The position numbers and the translations under genes were made by a program. A model generated the notes under the pieces. It made no database searches and was not told where the DNA came from. It saw only the letters and a program-made list of their open reading frames with translations. DNA of 64,000 bases from Draconibacterium orientale (GTDB lineage Bacteria; Bacteroidota; Bacteroidia; Bacteroidales; Prolixibacteraceae), in contig NZ_CP007451.1 in assembly GCF_000626635.1 (NCBI RefSeq), forward strand, positions 1,922,001-1,986,000, read 5' to 3'. This document shows, piece after piece, positions 54,287 through 63,212 of this stretch. Position 1 is the stretch's first letter, and every line of letters begins with the position of its first letter.

Positions 54287-54363
54287 CGCGACAACTAGAA
54301 GCTGGTTTGGGTGGAGTTGACGGAAATCTAGGAGACGATTGCAATAGCAAATCCGGCGGATTT
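54287..54363 (+). repeat. Duplicated tail of the PQQ-propeller gene
   Basis: This 77-bp stretch copies 53369-53445, which holds the last 15 codons and stop of the propeller gene plus the start of REPIN 1. Three or so base changes are present (for example GACAACGAG to GACAACTAG, which creates a stop). The DNA from 54364 to 54664 has no convincing gene. Confidence 0.85.
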
Positions 54364-54664
54364 GTATCTTTTTGGATCGCAACGACCATTTGGGACGGTA
54401 AGAACGACCCTTTCTACCCCACGTTTGCACCTTCAATCAACATGCGGATTTAAGGTGCAAACAAGGGGCTAAGGGGTTTATGAATTTTTAGCGCTGATGC
54501 AAAAACCCCAATGGATTTAGTGCTTTACAGAAAACTTCCGCTAAAACAAAACCATGCGTGGCTATTTATCGTAATGCTAGCTGATAAATAAAACATTTCA
54601 TCTCATTCATTAATATTCACATTGCAAAACTACTGAAGGGTACCTATAAATTAGCGGCAAGCAA

Positions 54665-56466
54665 ATGAAAAGTATAAACGAAATCAAGCTCAATCAGCTT
54701 ACAAAAAACAGAACGTACTTTGCTTCTCCCGATTCGTGGGAAGACCAGGTACTTTACTTCCTGATGACCGACAGATTTTCAGATGGCAAAGAAAAAAGGA
54801 AAACTTGTTTAATCGCGCGCAGGATTTTGAAAATGCCATGAACAATCCAAAACGAAAAGAAAAGTGGTTTTTCCATAGCGACAAATGGAATGGAGGAACC
54901 CTGAAAGGCATAAAGAGCAAATTAAACTACCTGAAAGAACTCGGTATTACAGCCATCTGGATAAGTCCGGTTTTTAAACAGGTAGCTTTCGAACCAACCT
55001 ACCACGGTTATGGCATCCAGAATTTTCTGGAAATAGATCCGAATTTTGGCAGCCGCGAAGACCTGCAGGAGCTAACACGCGAAGCCCACAAAAACGGAAT
55101 GTATATTTTGCTCGATATTATTCTTAATCATGCCGGTAATGTATTTGCTTATACCGATACCGACCGCATTTACCAAAACATTTGTTACCCCGTAAAAGGT
55201 TTTCGCAACCACAAAGGCGAGGCGGTATTGCCCACCGAAAATATCGATTTCAGCACCATTGGCCCCGATGATGGTGTTTACCCCACTGAACTAATGCACC
55301 ACGATACCTTTACCCGAAAAGGCCGCATTATTAACTGGGATAACTACCCCGAATATATCGAAGGCGATTTTCTTTTGCTTAAAAACATTAACCTGGGACA
55401 GGGCGATTATACCAACTTTCAACCCTCCGAAGCCCTGCGTATACTGTGCCAGTGCTACAAATACTGGATTGCCTGTGCCGACATCGACGGCTTCCGTCTC
55501 GATACGGTGAAACACCTCGAACCCGGAGCTACCCGCTTTTTTGTAAACGAAATTCACGAATTTGCCTATACCCTGGGAAAAAACAATTTTTATATTCTGG
55601 GCGAAATTACCGGTGGACTAAACTTCGCCGTCGATACCCTGAAAAAAACCGGACTTGATGCTGCTCTGGGGATCAATCAAATTTCCGATAAACTGGAAGA
55701 AACAGCAAAAGGTTATGCCGACCCAACGGAGTTTTTTAAGCTCTTTAAAAACTCGGAACTATTGGGTGAAGACGAATACCGCTGGTACAAGGATAATATC
55801 GTTACCATGTTCGACGATCACGATATGGTGAGCCAGCAGGCAATAAAAAGCAGGTTTTGCGGCGATACAAACACCGGAAAACTGCTGCTTAATGCCTTGT
55901 TCTTAAATTTAATGACTCCCGGAATTCCTTGTATTTATTACGGCTCGGAACAGTGCTTCGATGGTAGCGGAAACATCGATAATATGGTTCGGGAAGCAAT
56001 GTTTGCCTGCAACTTTGGTGCGTTTAGAAGTCAGGGGAAACATTTTTTCGATACCGACCATTTTGTATACCGCGAGTTGAAAAAAATTATTGCACTCCGA
56101 AAAAACAATATTACCCTAACGCAGGGCCGTATTTTTGTGCGCGAACTCTCCAACGATGGCAAGCGGTTTTATATACCCGCTAAAAATAACGAAGAACGTT
56201 TTCAAGGTGTAATTGCCTGGTCGAGGGTGTTTAGCAGCGACGAAATTGTACTGCTAATAAATTGTAGTATCGAAACAGCACAAACCGTTTATGTAACCAT
56301 CGATGCGCATTTAAACAGCACCACCGATGTGTTCGAAATTATTTATTCTTCCGATGAGAATGACCTGCTTGCCGCTTGTTCAGTTTATAAGCACGATAAG
56401 CGAAAATCGATAAAAGTTACGGTGCCTCAACACGGCAGTATTGCGTTGCGCCGAAGGACAGCTTAG
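54665..56466 (+). CDS. Alpha-amylase family glycoside hydrolase (GH13), frameshifted near the N terminus
   Basis: Start ATG 54665 gives MKSINEIKLNQLTKNRTYF...DQVLYFLMTDRFSDGKEK, the usual GH13 opening, but the frame then shifts by one at the A6 tract 54792-54797. The continuing frame (to 56466) has the rest: DIILNHAGN, DGFRLDTVKH (nucleophile Asp), ILGEITGG (acid Glu) and TMFDDHDM (third Asp). One missing A would restore a single about 600-aa protein. So the gene is either inactive, or the sequence has an indel error at the homopolymer. No signal peptide, so cytoplasmic. Confidence 0.85.
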
Positions 56467-56672
56467 CTTGCCGTTGCGGACAAAAACCAGTAAGGGAAGT
56501 AAGCGATTCACCCGGCACCCTGATATCCTTTATTTCGGCAGCCCGGCAACAAGGGCTAAGGGCGCTGCCTTGTTGTGGCTTTGGCAACCTGACTCTCTAC
56601 TTTTAAGGCGGCCAACATCCGGCTAGCTTTTTTTTCCTTTAATCCTTCATCGTTCATCGCTAAACCTTAAAA

Positions 56673-56780
56673 ATGGATGTTCACAACAAAACAACCCGCT
56701 CGTACAACATGAGCCGCATTAAGGGCAAAAACACCAGGCCCGAGGTGTTGGTGCGGAAGTTTGCTCTATGTTACTTATAG
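56673..56780 (+). pseudogene. vsr: Truncated very-short-patch repair endonuclease (Vsr)
   Basis: 36 codons from ATG: MDVHNKTTRSYNMSRIKGKN, then TRPEVLVRKF. This is the start of Vsr, which cuts beside T:G mismatches made by cytosine methylation. After VRKF (about 56762) the family sequence stops and unrelated AT-rich DNA follows. The nuclease core is gone. A Vsr normally goes with a cytosine methyltransferase, and none is seen here. Confidence 0.82.
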
Positions 56781-56821
56781 TCCGTTGATAGGAGAACTTT
56801 ATTTACGTTGTTTTGTGGTTT

Positions 56822-57082
56822 ATGAAACACAGAATTATCATTGAATATCTTTATCGAGATGCTGCGAATTATAAACTCTATGAACAAGCAGAAATAGATA
56901 ACCCGAATAATTTATCGCTGCAAGAATTTGAGAAGTGGTTCAGAACTCAACTTATTGATGATTTGTATTTCGTTCCTCACGACTTTGGTTTAATAAAGCC
57001 CCAGTTTTCCGTTTATAACCCAAAGCTTGATCATGAGTGGTGTGAATTAATAGAATTGAGATTAAAAAAAATAGCTCGTTAG
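56822..57082 (+). CDS. Small hypothetical protein at the start of a putative defence module
   Basis: 86 aa from ATG 56822 (MKHRIIIEYLYRDAANYKLY); an ATG 9 bases earlier is possible. Charged, no membrane helix, with Trp-rich EFEKWFRTQLIDDLYFVPHDFGL. I do not recognise a named domain. It is 57 bases upstream of the DUF2075 gene in the same direction, just after the vsr remnant, and shares the AT-rich composition of the module. Confidence 0.7.
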   Translation: MKHRIIIEYLYRDAANYKLYEQAEIDNPNNLSLQEFEKWFRTQLIDDLYFVPHDFGLIKPQFSVYNPKLDHEWCELIELRLKKIAR

Positions 57083-57139
57083 AATTTGTTTTATGTTCAT
57101 TTCTATTAGTTTTATGGTTGATATTTTCAACATAAGCTA

Positions 57140-59119
57140 ATGAACCGAGCCTATTACTCAGATTCCATCATATCGTTCTCACAAAAGTCTTATACTCAAA
57201 TTTTGGGAGAGTTAGCAGATAATAATGAATTTGCCACTGAACAAACCCAAAAGGATGCATGGAAATTTCAAATCGAATATTTGCAGAATCTTCTCGCCGG
57301 ACAAACTGGTTCAATTTATTTCGAGTATGCTATACCAAGGATGGGTAAACGTATTGATGTTCTTCTGATTATCAAATCGATTATTTTCGTTGTTGAATTT
57401 AAAGTTGGAGAAAAGGAATATCCAGCATATGCCATCGATCAAGTATGGGATTATGCTTTGGACTTAAAAAACTTCCACGAAACTAGTCACGATAAAGTAA
57501 TAGTTCCTGTTTTATTAGCGACTAAAGCCAAACAATCTGATTTCTTCTTAACAACATCGAAACAAGACGATAACCTTTTTGATCCGGTTAAATCAAATAC
57601 TGAAAGTTTGAGTAGTATCATAGCTCATGCTTTGCAGTTTTACGATGGACATGCACAAGTTAATATCGAAGATTGGGAAAGTGGACGTTATCAACCAACA
57701 CCAACAATTATTGAAGCTGCAACTTCCCTGTACGCGAATCATTCAGTTGAAGATATTTCGAGAAGTGATGCCAGCGCGATTAATTTGAGTCAAACTTCGG
57801 ATGAGGTTGCAGCGATTATAAAAAAGTCGAGGGATAATTCCGAAAAGGCAATTTGTTTTGTCACCGGAGTGCCCGGGGCAGGAAAAACTTTGGTCGGTCT
57901 CAATATTGCAACTACCCATTTCGACAAAGACAGCGAATTATATAGCGTATTCCTATCTGGTAATGGACCTTTAGTAAAAATATTACAAGAAGCCTTAGCG
58001 CGCGACAAGGTTAAAAGAGCTAAAACAAACGGGGAGAGGTTAACTAAAAAAGTTGCACGTAGTGAAGTGCAAGCATTCATTCAAAATGTACATCATTTTA
58101 GAGATGAAGGGTTACGCGACAGCAATCCTCCCATCGAACACGTTACCTTGTTTGACGAAGCTCAACGGGCTTGGACGATGGAACAAACCACCAATTTTAT
58201 GCGACAGAAGAAAGGTGTTCCAGATTTTAATAAGTCAGAACCCGAATTTCTTATCTCTTGTCTCGACAGACACCCTGATTGGGCGGTGGTAGTTTGTTTA
58301 GTTGGTGGCGGACAAGAAATAAATATTGGAGAGGCTGGTATTTCTGAATGGATAGAAGCTCTTGAGCGTTCTTTTCCTGATTGGAATATTTACATGTCAA
58401 CTAAATTGACGGATAGTGAGTATAACGCCGAACAAATTCTTCAGCAAATAAAACATCGAAGAAACGTAATACATTCAGATTCACTACACCTTGCTGTTTC
58501 TATGCGCTCATTCCGTGCCGAGAATGTTTCATTGTTGGTAAAACAAATTTTGGATTTAGACAAAATTGGAGCACAATTGACATTGGCAGAGTTAAGCGAA
58601 AAATATCCTATTGTTTTAACACGAAACTTTAAAATGGCAAAACAATGGTTAAAAGATAAAGCACGAGGTTCTGAACGATATGGCATTGTCGTTTCGTCTC
58701 AGGCACAACGTTTAAAACCTTATTGTATCGATGTAAAATCGCCGATTGATCCCGTGCATTGGTTTTTAGATGAGAAAGACGATATCCGCTCTTCCTACTA
58801 TTTAGAAGATGTCGCGACAGAATTTCATGTTCAAGGGCTTGAACTCGATTGGGCATGTGTAGCATGGGATGGAGATTTTAGATTTACAGAAGAAGGATGG
58901 GATTACAAATCTTTTAAAGGCAGCAAGTGGCAAAATATAAATAAAGCGGATCGAAAGCTATATCTAAAAAATGCCTATCGAGTGCTTCTTACGCGAGCTC
59001 GTCAAGGAATGGTGATTGTTGTGCCCGAAGGTGATGCCGGAGATCACACACGGCTTCCTGAGTTTTATGATGATACTTTCGAGTATCTGAAATCGATTGG
59101 TTTCGAAGTACTTATTTAA
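57140..59119 (+). CDS. DUF2075 superfamily 1-like helicase with N-terminal nuclease-like domain
   Basis: 659 aa. Residues 60-90 show a PD-(D/E)xK-like core ([10 protein letters not shown] with D73, then VVEFKVG with E86 and K88), suggesting a nuclease fold. Walker [11 protein letters not shown] is at 241-250, Walker B-like [10 protein letters not shown] at 336-345, and a C-terminal motif VI-like [20 protein letters not shown] ends the helicase core. DUF2075 proteins are found in restriction and other defence loci. The next gene is an HNH nuclease 30 bases on. Lower GC than the flanks points to horizontal transfer. Confidence 0.85.
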   Translation: MNRAYYSDSIISFSQKSYTQILGELADNNEFATEQTQKDAWKFQIEYLQNLLAGQTGSIYFEYAIPRMGKRIDVLLIIKSIIFVVEFKVGEKEYPAYAIDQVWDYALDLKNFHETSHDKVIVPVLLATKAKQSDFFLTTSKQDDNLFDPVKSNTESLSSIIAHALQFYDGHAQVNIEDWESGRYQPTPTIIEAATSLYANHSVEDISRSDASAINLSQTSDEVAAIIKKSRDNSEKAICFVTGVPGAGKTLVGLNIATTHFDKDSELYSVFLSGNGPLVKILQEALARDKVKRAKTNGERLTKKVARSEVQAFIQNVHHFRDEGLRDSNPPIEHVTLFDEAQRAWTMEQTTNFMRQKKGVPDFNKSEPEFLISCLDRHPDWAVVVCLVGGGQEINIGEAGISEWIEALERSFPDWNIYMSTKLTDSEYNAEQILQQIKHRRNVIHSDSLHLAVSMRSFRAENVSLLVKQILDLDKIGAQLTLAELSEKYPIVLTRNFKMAKQWLKDKARGSERYGIVVSSQAQRLKPYCIDVKSPIDPVHWFLDEKDDIRSSYYLEDVATEFHVQGLELDWACVAWDGDFRFTEEGWDYKSFKGSKWQNINKADRKLYLKNAYRVLLTRARQGMVIVVPEGDAGDHTRLPEFYDDTFEYLKSIGFEVLI

Positions 59120-59149
59120 ATAATAGATTGTCAAATCAATTATAATAGA

Positions 59150-60100
59150 ATGTCAGATTTGCTTACCTTAAATCAAGGAGTTACCAAATACGGCAAAGCG
59201 CCTCATAAGCCTATTTTGCTTTTAGCCGTAATTGAATCATTCGAAAATGAGGAGATTGTTGAGAATTGGATTGAGGTTAACGATAGTTTGGTGCAACACT
59301 TTCTCGACATCTGGAATTTACTGGTTAAAACACCTCATGTCCCCACCTTTGCACTTCCTTTTTTTCATCTCAAAAACGAAAAAGGTCAGTTCTGGAAACT
59401 GATTACATATCCCGGCAGGGAAATTCCTACAACAAAAAGTAAATCGATAAAAAGTTATCGGGCATTAACGGAAGCCGTTTGCGCTGCCACACTTTCAGAT
59501 GAATTGTACATTGCTTTATCCGATCCGATACAACGTGAGGCGTTGAAGGCTGCAATACTTGACAGATATTTTGGTATTCATAAAGTAGCACAATACCCAA
59601 AACAAGAGCCGTATTCCATAAAAATTAAGCAACAGATTCTTTACGATCCAGAACAAAACTATGCTCGAAAAGTAAAACAAACCATTAATGAGCAACCTAA
59701 AGAAGTTCGCGATGAATTTGTGGCTGCCCGAAGTGCCGTTTTCCGTAAAGCTATTCTGGAGATTTACGATAATCAATGTGCAATAACAGGTTTAAAAGTT
59801 GCCGATGAAAAAAATCGTTCTCTGCTTGATGCCTGTCATATTACGCCTTTTGCAGAAAGTTATAACGATTCAATACGAAATGGTTTAGCGCTTTCTCCTA
59901 CTTTTCACCGTGCTTTCGACCGTGGTTTGATTACTATTTCTGATAAGTATAAAATTTTAGTTCATCCTAAATTAAAAGATTACAGCCTCAAATCCGGCAT
60001 CCGGCAATACGAAAAACAAACACTTTTTCTACCTCAGGGGTCACGGTTTCACCCCGCAATAAAATGCTTACAACAGCACCGTCAGCGGTTTGGCTATTAA
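59150..60100 (+). CDS. HNH endonuclease with N-terminal sensor-like domain
   Basis: 316 aa. C-terminal HNH motif: C210 (NQCAITG), H230 (DACHITPF), N244 (RNGLALSP) and H253 (FHRAFDRGL), a full ββα-metal nuclease site. The N-terminal 200 residues (KYGKAPHKPILLLAVIESF, FWKLITYPG) resemble the leading part of McrA-like/type IV restriction HNH enzymes. Located 30 bases after the DUF2075 helicase, so a joint DNA-restriction function is a good guess. Confidence 0.88.
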   Translation: MSDLLTLNQGVTKYGKAPHKPILLLAVIESFENEEIVENWIEVNDSLVQHFLDIWNLLVKTPHVPTFALPFFHLKNEKGQFWKLITYPGREIPTTKSKSIKSYRALTEAVCAATLSDELYIALSDPIQREALKAAILDRYFGIHKVAQYPKQEPYSIKIKQQILYDPEQNYARKVKQTINEQPKEVRDEFVAARSAVFRKAILEIYDNQCAITGLKVADEKNRSLLDACHITPFAESYNDSIRNGLALSPTFHRAFDRGLITISDKYKILVHPKLKDYSLKSGIRQYEKQTLFLPQGSRFHPAIKCLQQHRQRFGY

Positions 60101-60138
60101 TAGTTTTAAGGCATACACTTTAAGGTCGCCCCATAAAA

Positions 60139-60168
60139 AAAACCTTACCAAATAAATGATAAGGTTTT
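60139..60168. terminator. Terminator-like hairpin after the HNH gene
   Basis: AAAACCTTA and TAAGGTTTT pair over 9 bases with a 12-base loop, 40 bases past the stop. A T run of eight lies on the minus-strand side. The remaining gap (60169-60423) shows no gene or RNA I can name. Confidence 0.7.
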
Positions 60169-60423
60169 AAACTAATTAGAGCAGGTGGAAGCCAAGCCCT
60201 AAAAAGCAGGGCAAAAGTATTCTTTTCTATCAGAATTCGCTTATACTTTGAGATAAAAGTTTAATTCTACCAAAAGACCCACCGCTGCAAGGCTTATAGC
60301 AACTCTCAGATTTATTTATAACAACTACTCCTATTTTGCCCCGATCCGCTTTGCAACCATTTCGACCGGGGTGACGTAGGCTGTATTTACATGACGGACT
60401 CTAGTGTCTTAAATCGAAATACT

Positions 60424-60756
60424 ATGGCAAAGTACCTGGTTTGCGGAAAATACATCGGTGAAGGAGTACAGGGCTTACTCAGCGAGGGAGGCTCGGGCAG
60501 GCGTTCGGAGATTCATGAACTGGTCGGTTCGCTCGGCGGAAGAGTGGAAAGTGTTTATTATGCCTTTGGGGATTACGATATTTACGGCATTTTCGATATG
60601 CCCGACAACAACAGCATGGCGGCCTTTTCGTTACGGGCATCGGCCAGTGGTATGCTAAGCGTTACCTGTATCCCGCTGATGCAACCCGAAGACATCGACG
60701 AAGCGGCTAAAAAAACAAGTAGGTACCGCCCTCCGGGTGTCGACTGGCTGCCCTGA
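60424..60756 (+). CDS. GYD domain protein
   Basis: 110 aa from ATG 60424 (MAKYLVCGKYIGEGVQGL). ESVYYAFGDYDIYGIFDMPDNNSMAAF carries the G-x-Y-D signature of the GYD family (ferredoxin-like fold, function unknown). Conserved small protein, alone between the defence module and the phased TCCTGC array. Upstream in-frame ATG at 60391 adds 11 residues with no support. Confidence 0.88.
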   Translation: MAKYLVCGKYIGEGVQGLLSEGGSGRRSEIHELVGSLGGRVESVYYAFGDYDIYGIFDMPDNNSMAAFSLRASASGMLSVTCIPLMQPEDIDEAAKKTSRYRPPGVDWLP

Positions 60757-60786
60757 AAGGAGTAAAAGAGTCCTGTTATTCCCTTG

Positions 60787-61006
60787 TCCTGATCACCGAT
60801 TTAGGCGCCCTGCATAAAGATTTTGCTTTCCTGCGGCCTTTTTTATTGTCCTGCGTGGTTTTTACTCAATCCTGCAGCCTTTTTACCCGTCCTGCACTAC
60901 TTTTTTGTAATCCTGCAGCGCAGGAAAGCCTAAAACCCCTGCAGGGAGGGGTAAAATAAAGCAGGGCGCCCTACAAGCTTGCAGGGCGCCCCAAAATGGC
61001 GCAGGA
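60787..61006. repeat. Two-fold symmetric phased array of TCCTGC/GCAGGA cores
   Basis: Forward cores (TCCTGC or close) start at 60787, 60808, 60829, 60849, 60870, 60890 and 60911; reversed cores (GCAGGA/GCAGGG) start at 60920, 60941, 60961, 60981 and 61001. Steps are 20-21 bp throughout. The last forward and first reverse core form TCCTGCAGCGCAGGA, the symmetry centre. Between cores the sequence varies, with T runs on the left and A runs on the right. It fills the gap between two convergent genes. Confidence 0.85.
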
Positions 61007-61008
61007 CG

Positions 61009-61752
61009 CTATGAGTCAGCATCTTCGTCGTTGTTCTTTTGCTTTCGGTGTATTTTCCGCCAGTAATCGCTGCTATACCCTTTTAAACGTTTCGGATCTT
61101 TGCGGAATACATATTTTCCGGCTTCGCGAATTTCATCTACCAGCTCTTTCATATGCAAATAGGCCTTGTCGCGAACGATCTTCGATTCGTTCGGATCGGC
61201 TTTATCGCCGTTGGCTTCGGCCAGCAGGTCGGCCAGTGTATCGGCTAATGTTGCCGCCTCATCTAATTGTGCAAGATCGAAACTAATGGCTGTAAGCGGA
61301 TCGGGATTTTCGCGGCCTAAAACAGCAATGTCATTCAAATCCTGAATCATATCGGCATGTCCGCTGCCATCGGCAATAGCACTTACGCGGCTGAGTAGTG
61401 CATCGTTTTTACGGTAAGCAAAGCGCATCGAAGCCAGCAAATCAGTTTTAAATTCGTAAGCCAGAGGTGCCTGTTCGGCCCATTCCTCCTGCGCTTGCTG
61501 CTGCGACCGGAAATCTTTGTTCCAAATGGATTGCGCCTCGCGGCAGGCACCTGCACGTACGGGGAGATCTTCAATCTGAGTGCGGCGAATTCCAACCACA
61601 CCCAGTTTTTCGGTATCATCTAAACTCCAGTGATACAGGTTTTCGGCTTCCTGCAACGCAACGTCAACAGGCATACCGGGATCTTTTACTTCCTCATTGG
61701 GAATAGCCTCAATTTCGGCTAATTTGGCATTGTAATCTTCTGTGTTTGCCAT
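61009..61752 (-). CDS. Hypothetical protein, all-alpha
   Basis: 247 aa, soluble and acidic, mostly helical by composition (AQEEWAEQAPLAYEFKTDLLASMRFAYRKND, LAQLDEAATLADTLADLLAEANGDK). No signal peptide or motif I can name. It ends right beside the phased TCCTGC array, convergent with the GYD gene. Possibly a Bacteroidota-specific family; function unknown. Confidence 0.7.
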   Translation of the reverse strand: MANTEDYNAKLAEIEAIPNEEVKDPGMPVDVALQEAENLYHWSLDDTEKLGVVGIRRTQIEDLPVRAGACREAQSIWNKDFRSQQQAQEEWAEQAPLAYEFKTDLLASMRFAYRKNDALLSRVSAIADGSGHADMIQDLNDIAVLGRENPDPLTAISFDLAQLDEAATLADTLADLLAEANGDKADPNESKIVRDKAYLHMKELVDEIREAGKYVFRKDPKRLKGYSSDYWRKIHRKQKNNDEDADS

Positions 61753-62035
61753 TTTTGTTAATTTTAAAAAATTTTTAATTGAAAAATTATTAATTCGGGG
61801 CCACCTGTTTGCTTGCCGGCGCAGGTGGCCTTTTTCGTATGCACGCCAGCGTTCTATACTGGCGTGTACATGCTATCCGTTTAGCATGTGATCGGTAGGT
61901 GTTAAAATTTTACGGTAATTTCAGAGGTACTGGGTTAACCGTGATTTTGGTTTTTAACGTGTATAAAATTATGCAAAACGGCGTTAATTATCAATATGTT
62001 ATGTAGCAGAAGATTGCTTCACCTCCTGCGTCGGA
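61753..62035. other. Non-coding stretch upstream of the IS110 element
   Basis: GCCTTTTTCG and a GGGGCCACC/GGTGGCC pair near 61798-61830, and a CACGCCAGCG...CGCTGGCGTG-like inverted pair at 61843-61866 (ACGCCAGCGTT and ATACTGGCGTGTAC). No ORF. These are hairpins without obvious assignment. Confidence 0.4.
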
Positions 62036-62148
62036 TCGCAATAACACCTATTTTAGGGTTATCGAGCAGCGGACAGGAGAGAATCTTGCCGGGACTACTA
62101 TTATTGTTGTCCGCTGCCTTCTTTCCACTTCAAATCTTGTCATTGCGA
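62036..62148. repeat. Nested hairpin repeat, copy D (with compensated stem)
   Basis: Outer arms TCGCAATAAC (62036-62045) and GTCATTGCGA (62139-62148), one mismatch. Inner arms GCAGCGGACA (62066-62075) and TGTCCGCTGC (62108-62117), perfect, with a 32-base loop holding CTTGCCGGGACTA. Relative to copies A and E the inner stem has two base-pair changes (C:G to A:T and G:C to A:T) in both arms. The IS110 element begins just past the right outer arm. Confidence 0.88.
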
Positions 62149-62152
62149 GAGT

Positions 62153-62398
62153 CCACCCATTTTTAATGGGCATAATGAGGTAATGACAGTAGATATACCG
62201 AACTTAGCAGCAAGCCTGCACAGTTTGACCGTTCTTTGTATAGTGTTTTAAACCTGTTTGCGAGTTTGGTTCCAAAAGATTGAGGCATAATGAGTGGTAC
62301 TGTTTGATTTTTCAAATATGTCCGAATGGCAGCCTGCCGACATATAGTCAATTTGCTCTTTTGGGTGTGGGCATTAGTAAAATTAAGATTTAAAAAAG
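62153..62398 (+). ncRNA. Candidate bridge RNA region of the IS110 element
   Basis: In IS110-group elements the left non-coding end is transcribed into a structured bridge RNA that pairs with target and donor. This 246-base region has no ORF and several hairpins: CCCAT/ATGGG at 62156-62170, and ATATGTC...GACATAT at 62316-62345 enclosing GGCAG/CTGCC. GGCATAATGAG occurs twice (near 62168 and 62284). TGCGAGT near 62252 matches the target TGCGAGAGT. The RNA itself is inferred; boundaries are unknown. Confidence 0.45.
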
Positions 62399-63163
62399 AT
62401 GGAAAAAATCAGGACTAATGCAGCGGGCATCGATATTGGTGCCAAAAAAGTTTTTACAGCCGTAGAGGGGCAGCCGGTAGTAAGCCATTTAACTTTTACC
62501 GAAGATTTTTACAAATTACGGGACTATTTGGTCGGACATAAAGTTGAAACAGTTGCGATGGAAGCCACCGGTGTTTACTGGGTGATTTTATACGACATTC
62601 TGGAAGAAGCCGGTATCGATGTTTGGCTGGTGGATGGTCGCCAAACCAAACAAGTTCCAGGCCGAAAAACCGACGTAAAAGATTGTCAGTGGATCCTACA
62701 ACTACATAGCCATGGCTTGTTAAACCGGTGCCTTGTTGTTGATGCTGACATAAAAGAGTTAAGAAGCTATCTGCGATTACGGGAAGACCACATCAACTCT
62801 TCGGCGATGTACATCAATCAGATGCAAAAGGCATTAACGTTAATGAATATCAGGCTTAAAGAAGTTTTGAGCCAGATACACGGGGCAAGTGGGCTGGCAA
62901 TAATAGAAGCAATCCTAAATGGAGAACGGGACAAGCAGGTACTGGTTAGCTTGTGTCACCGTAGTGTTCTCAGTAAGAAAAAGGATTTGGTTATAAAAGC
63001 TCTGCAAGGCAAGTATACCGATGCCGGATTATTTGCGCTAAAACAGGCTTATGATGGATATAATTTTTGTTTGCAACAAATTAATGAATGCGACAGCAAA
63101 ATAAATGTTGTAATCAACAGGCTCGGTGAATCAGGCGAAGGTCAGGATCTAAAAAAAACGTAA
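62399..63163 (+). CDS. IS110 family transposase, N-terminal part
   Basis: 254 aa. RuvC-like DEDD domain: GIDIGAKKVFTAV (D), VAMEATGVYW (E) and PGRKTDVKDCQWILQLHSHGLL (D, D). The frame ends at TAA after an A8 tract (63151-63158); shifting by one base continues straight into the C-terminal part. So the protein is broken, made by slippage, or the base count is wrong. Confidence 0.88.
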   Translation: MEKIRTNAAGIDIGAKKVFTAVEGQPVVSHLTFTEDFYKLRDYLVGHKVETVAMEATGVYWVILYDILEEAGIDVWLVDGRQTKQVPGRKTDVKDCQWILQLHSHGLLNRCLVVDADIKELRSYLRLREDHINSSAMYINQMQKALTLMNIRLKEVLSQIHGASGLAIIEAILNGERDKQVLVSLCHRSVLSKKKDLVIKALQGKYTDAGLFALKQAYDGYNFCLQQINECDSKINVVINRLGESGEGQDLKKT

Positions 63164-63212
63164 AGCAGTACGTCACCACAAACCAAACGTTGAAAGGCTT
63201 GGCCCAAACCTG

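Noticed and set aside
54221-54436. 71-aa minus-strand ORF in the gap before the amylase
   Set aside because: It covers the duplicated gene tail and REP sequence; no similarity or codon pattern supports it.
54790-54800. Programmed -1 frameshift in the alpha-amylase gene
   Set aside because: In-frame codons at the A tract are GAA AAA AGG, not the X XXY YYZ arrangement, and GH13 enzymes are not known to use frameshifting.
60787-61006. Evenly spaced short repeats that might be a CRISPR or a coding heptad repeat
   Set aside because: Cores are 6 bases, reverse orientation midway, and steps of 20 and 21 break any reading frame.
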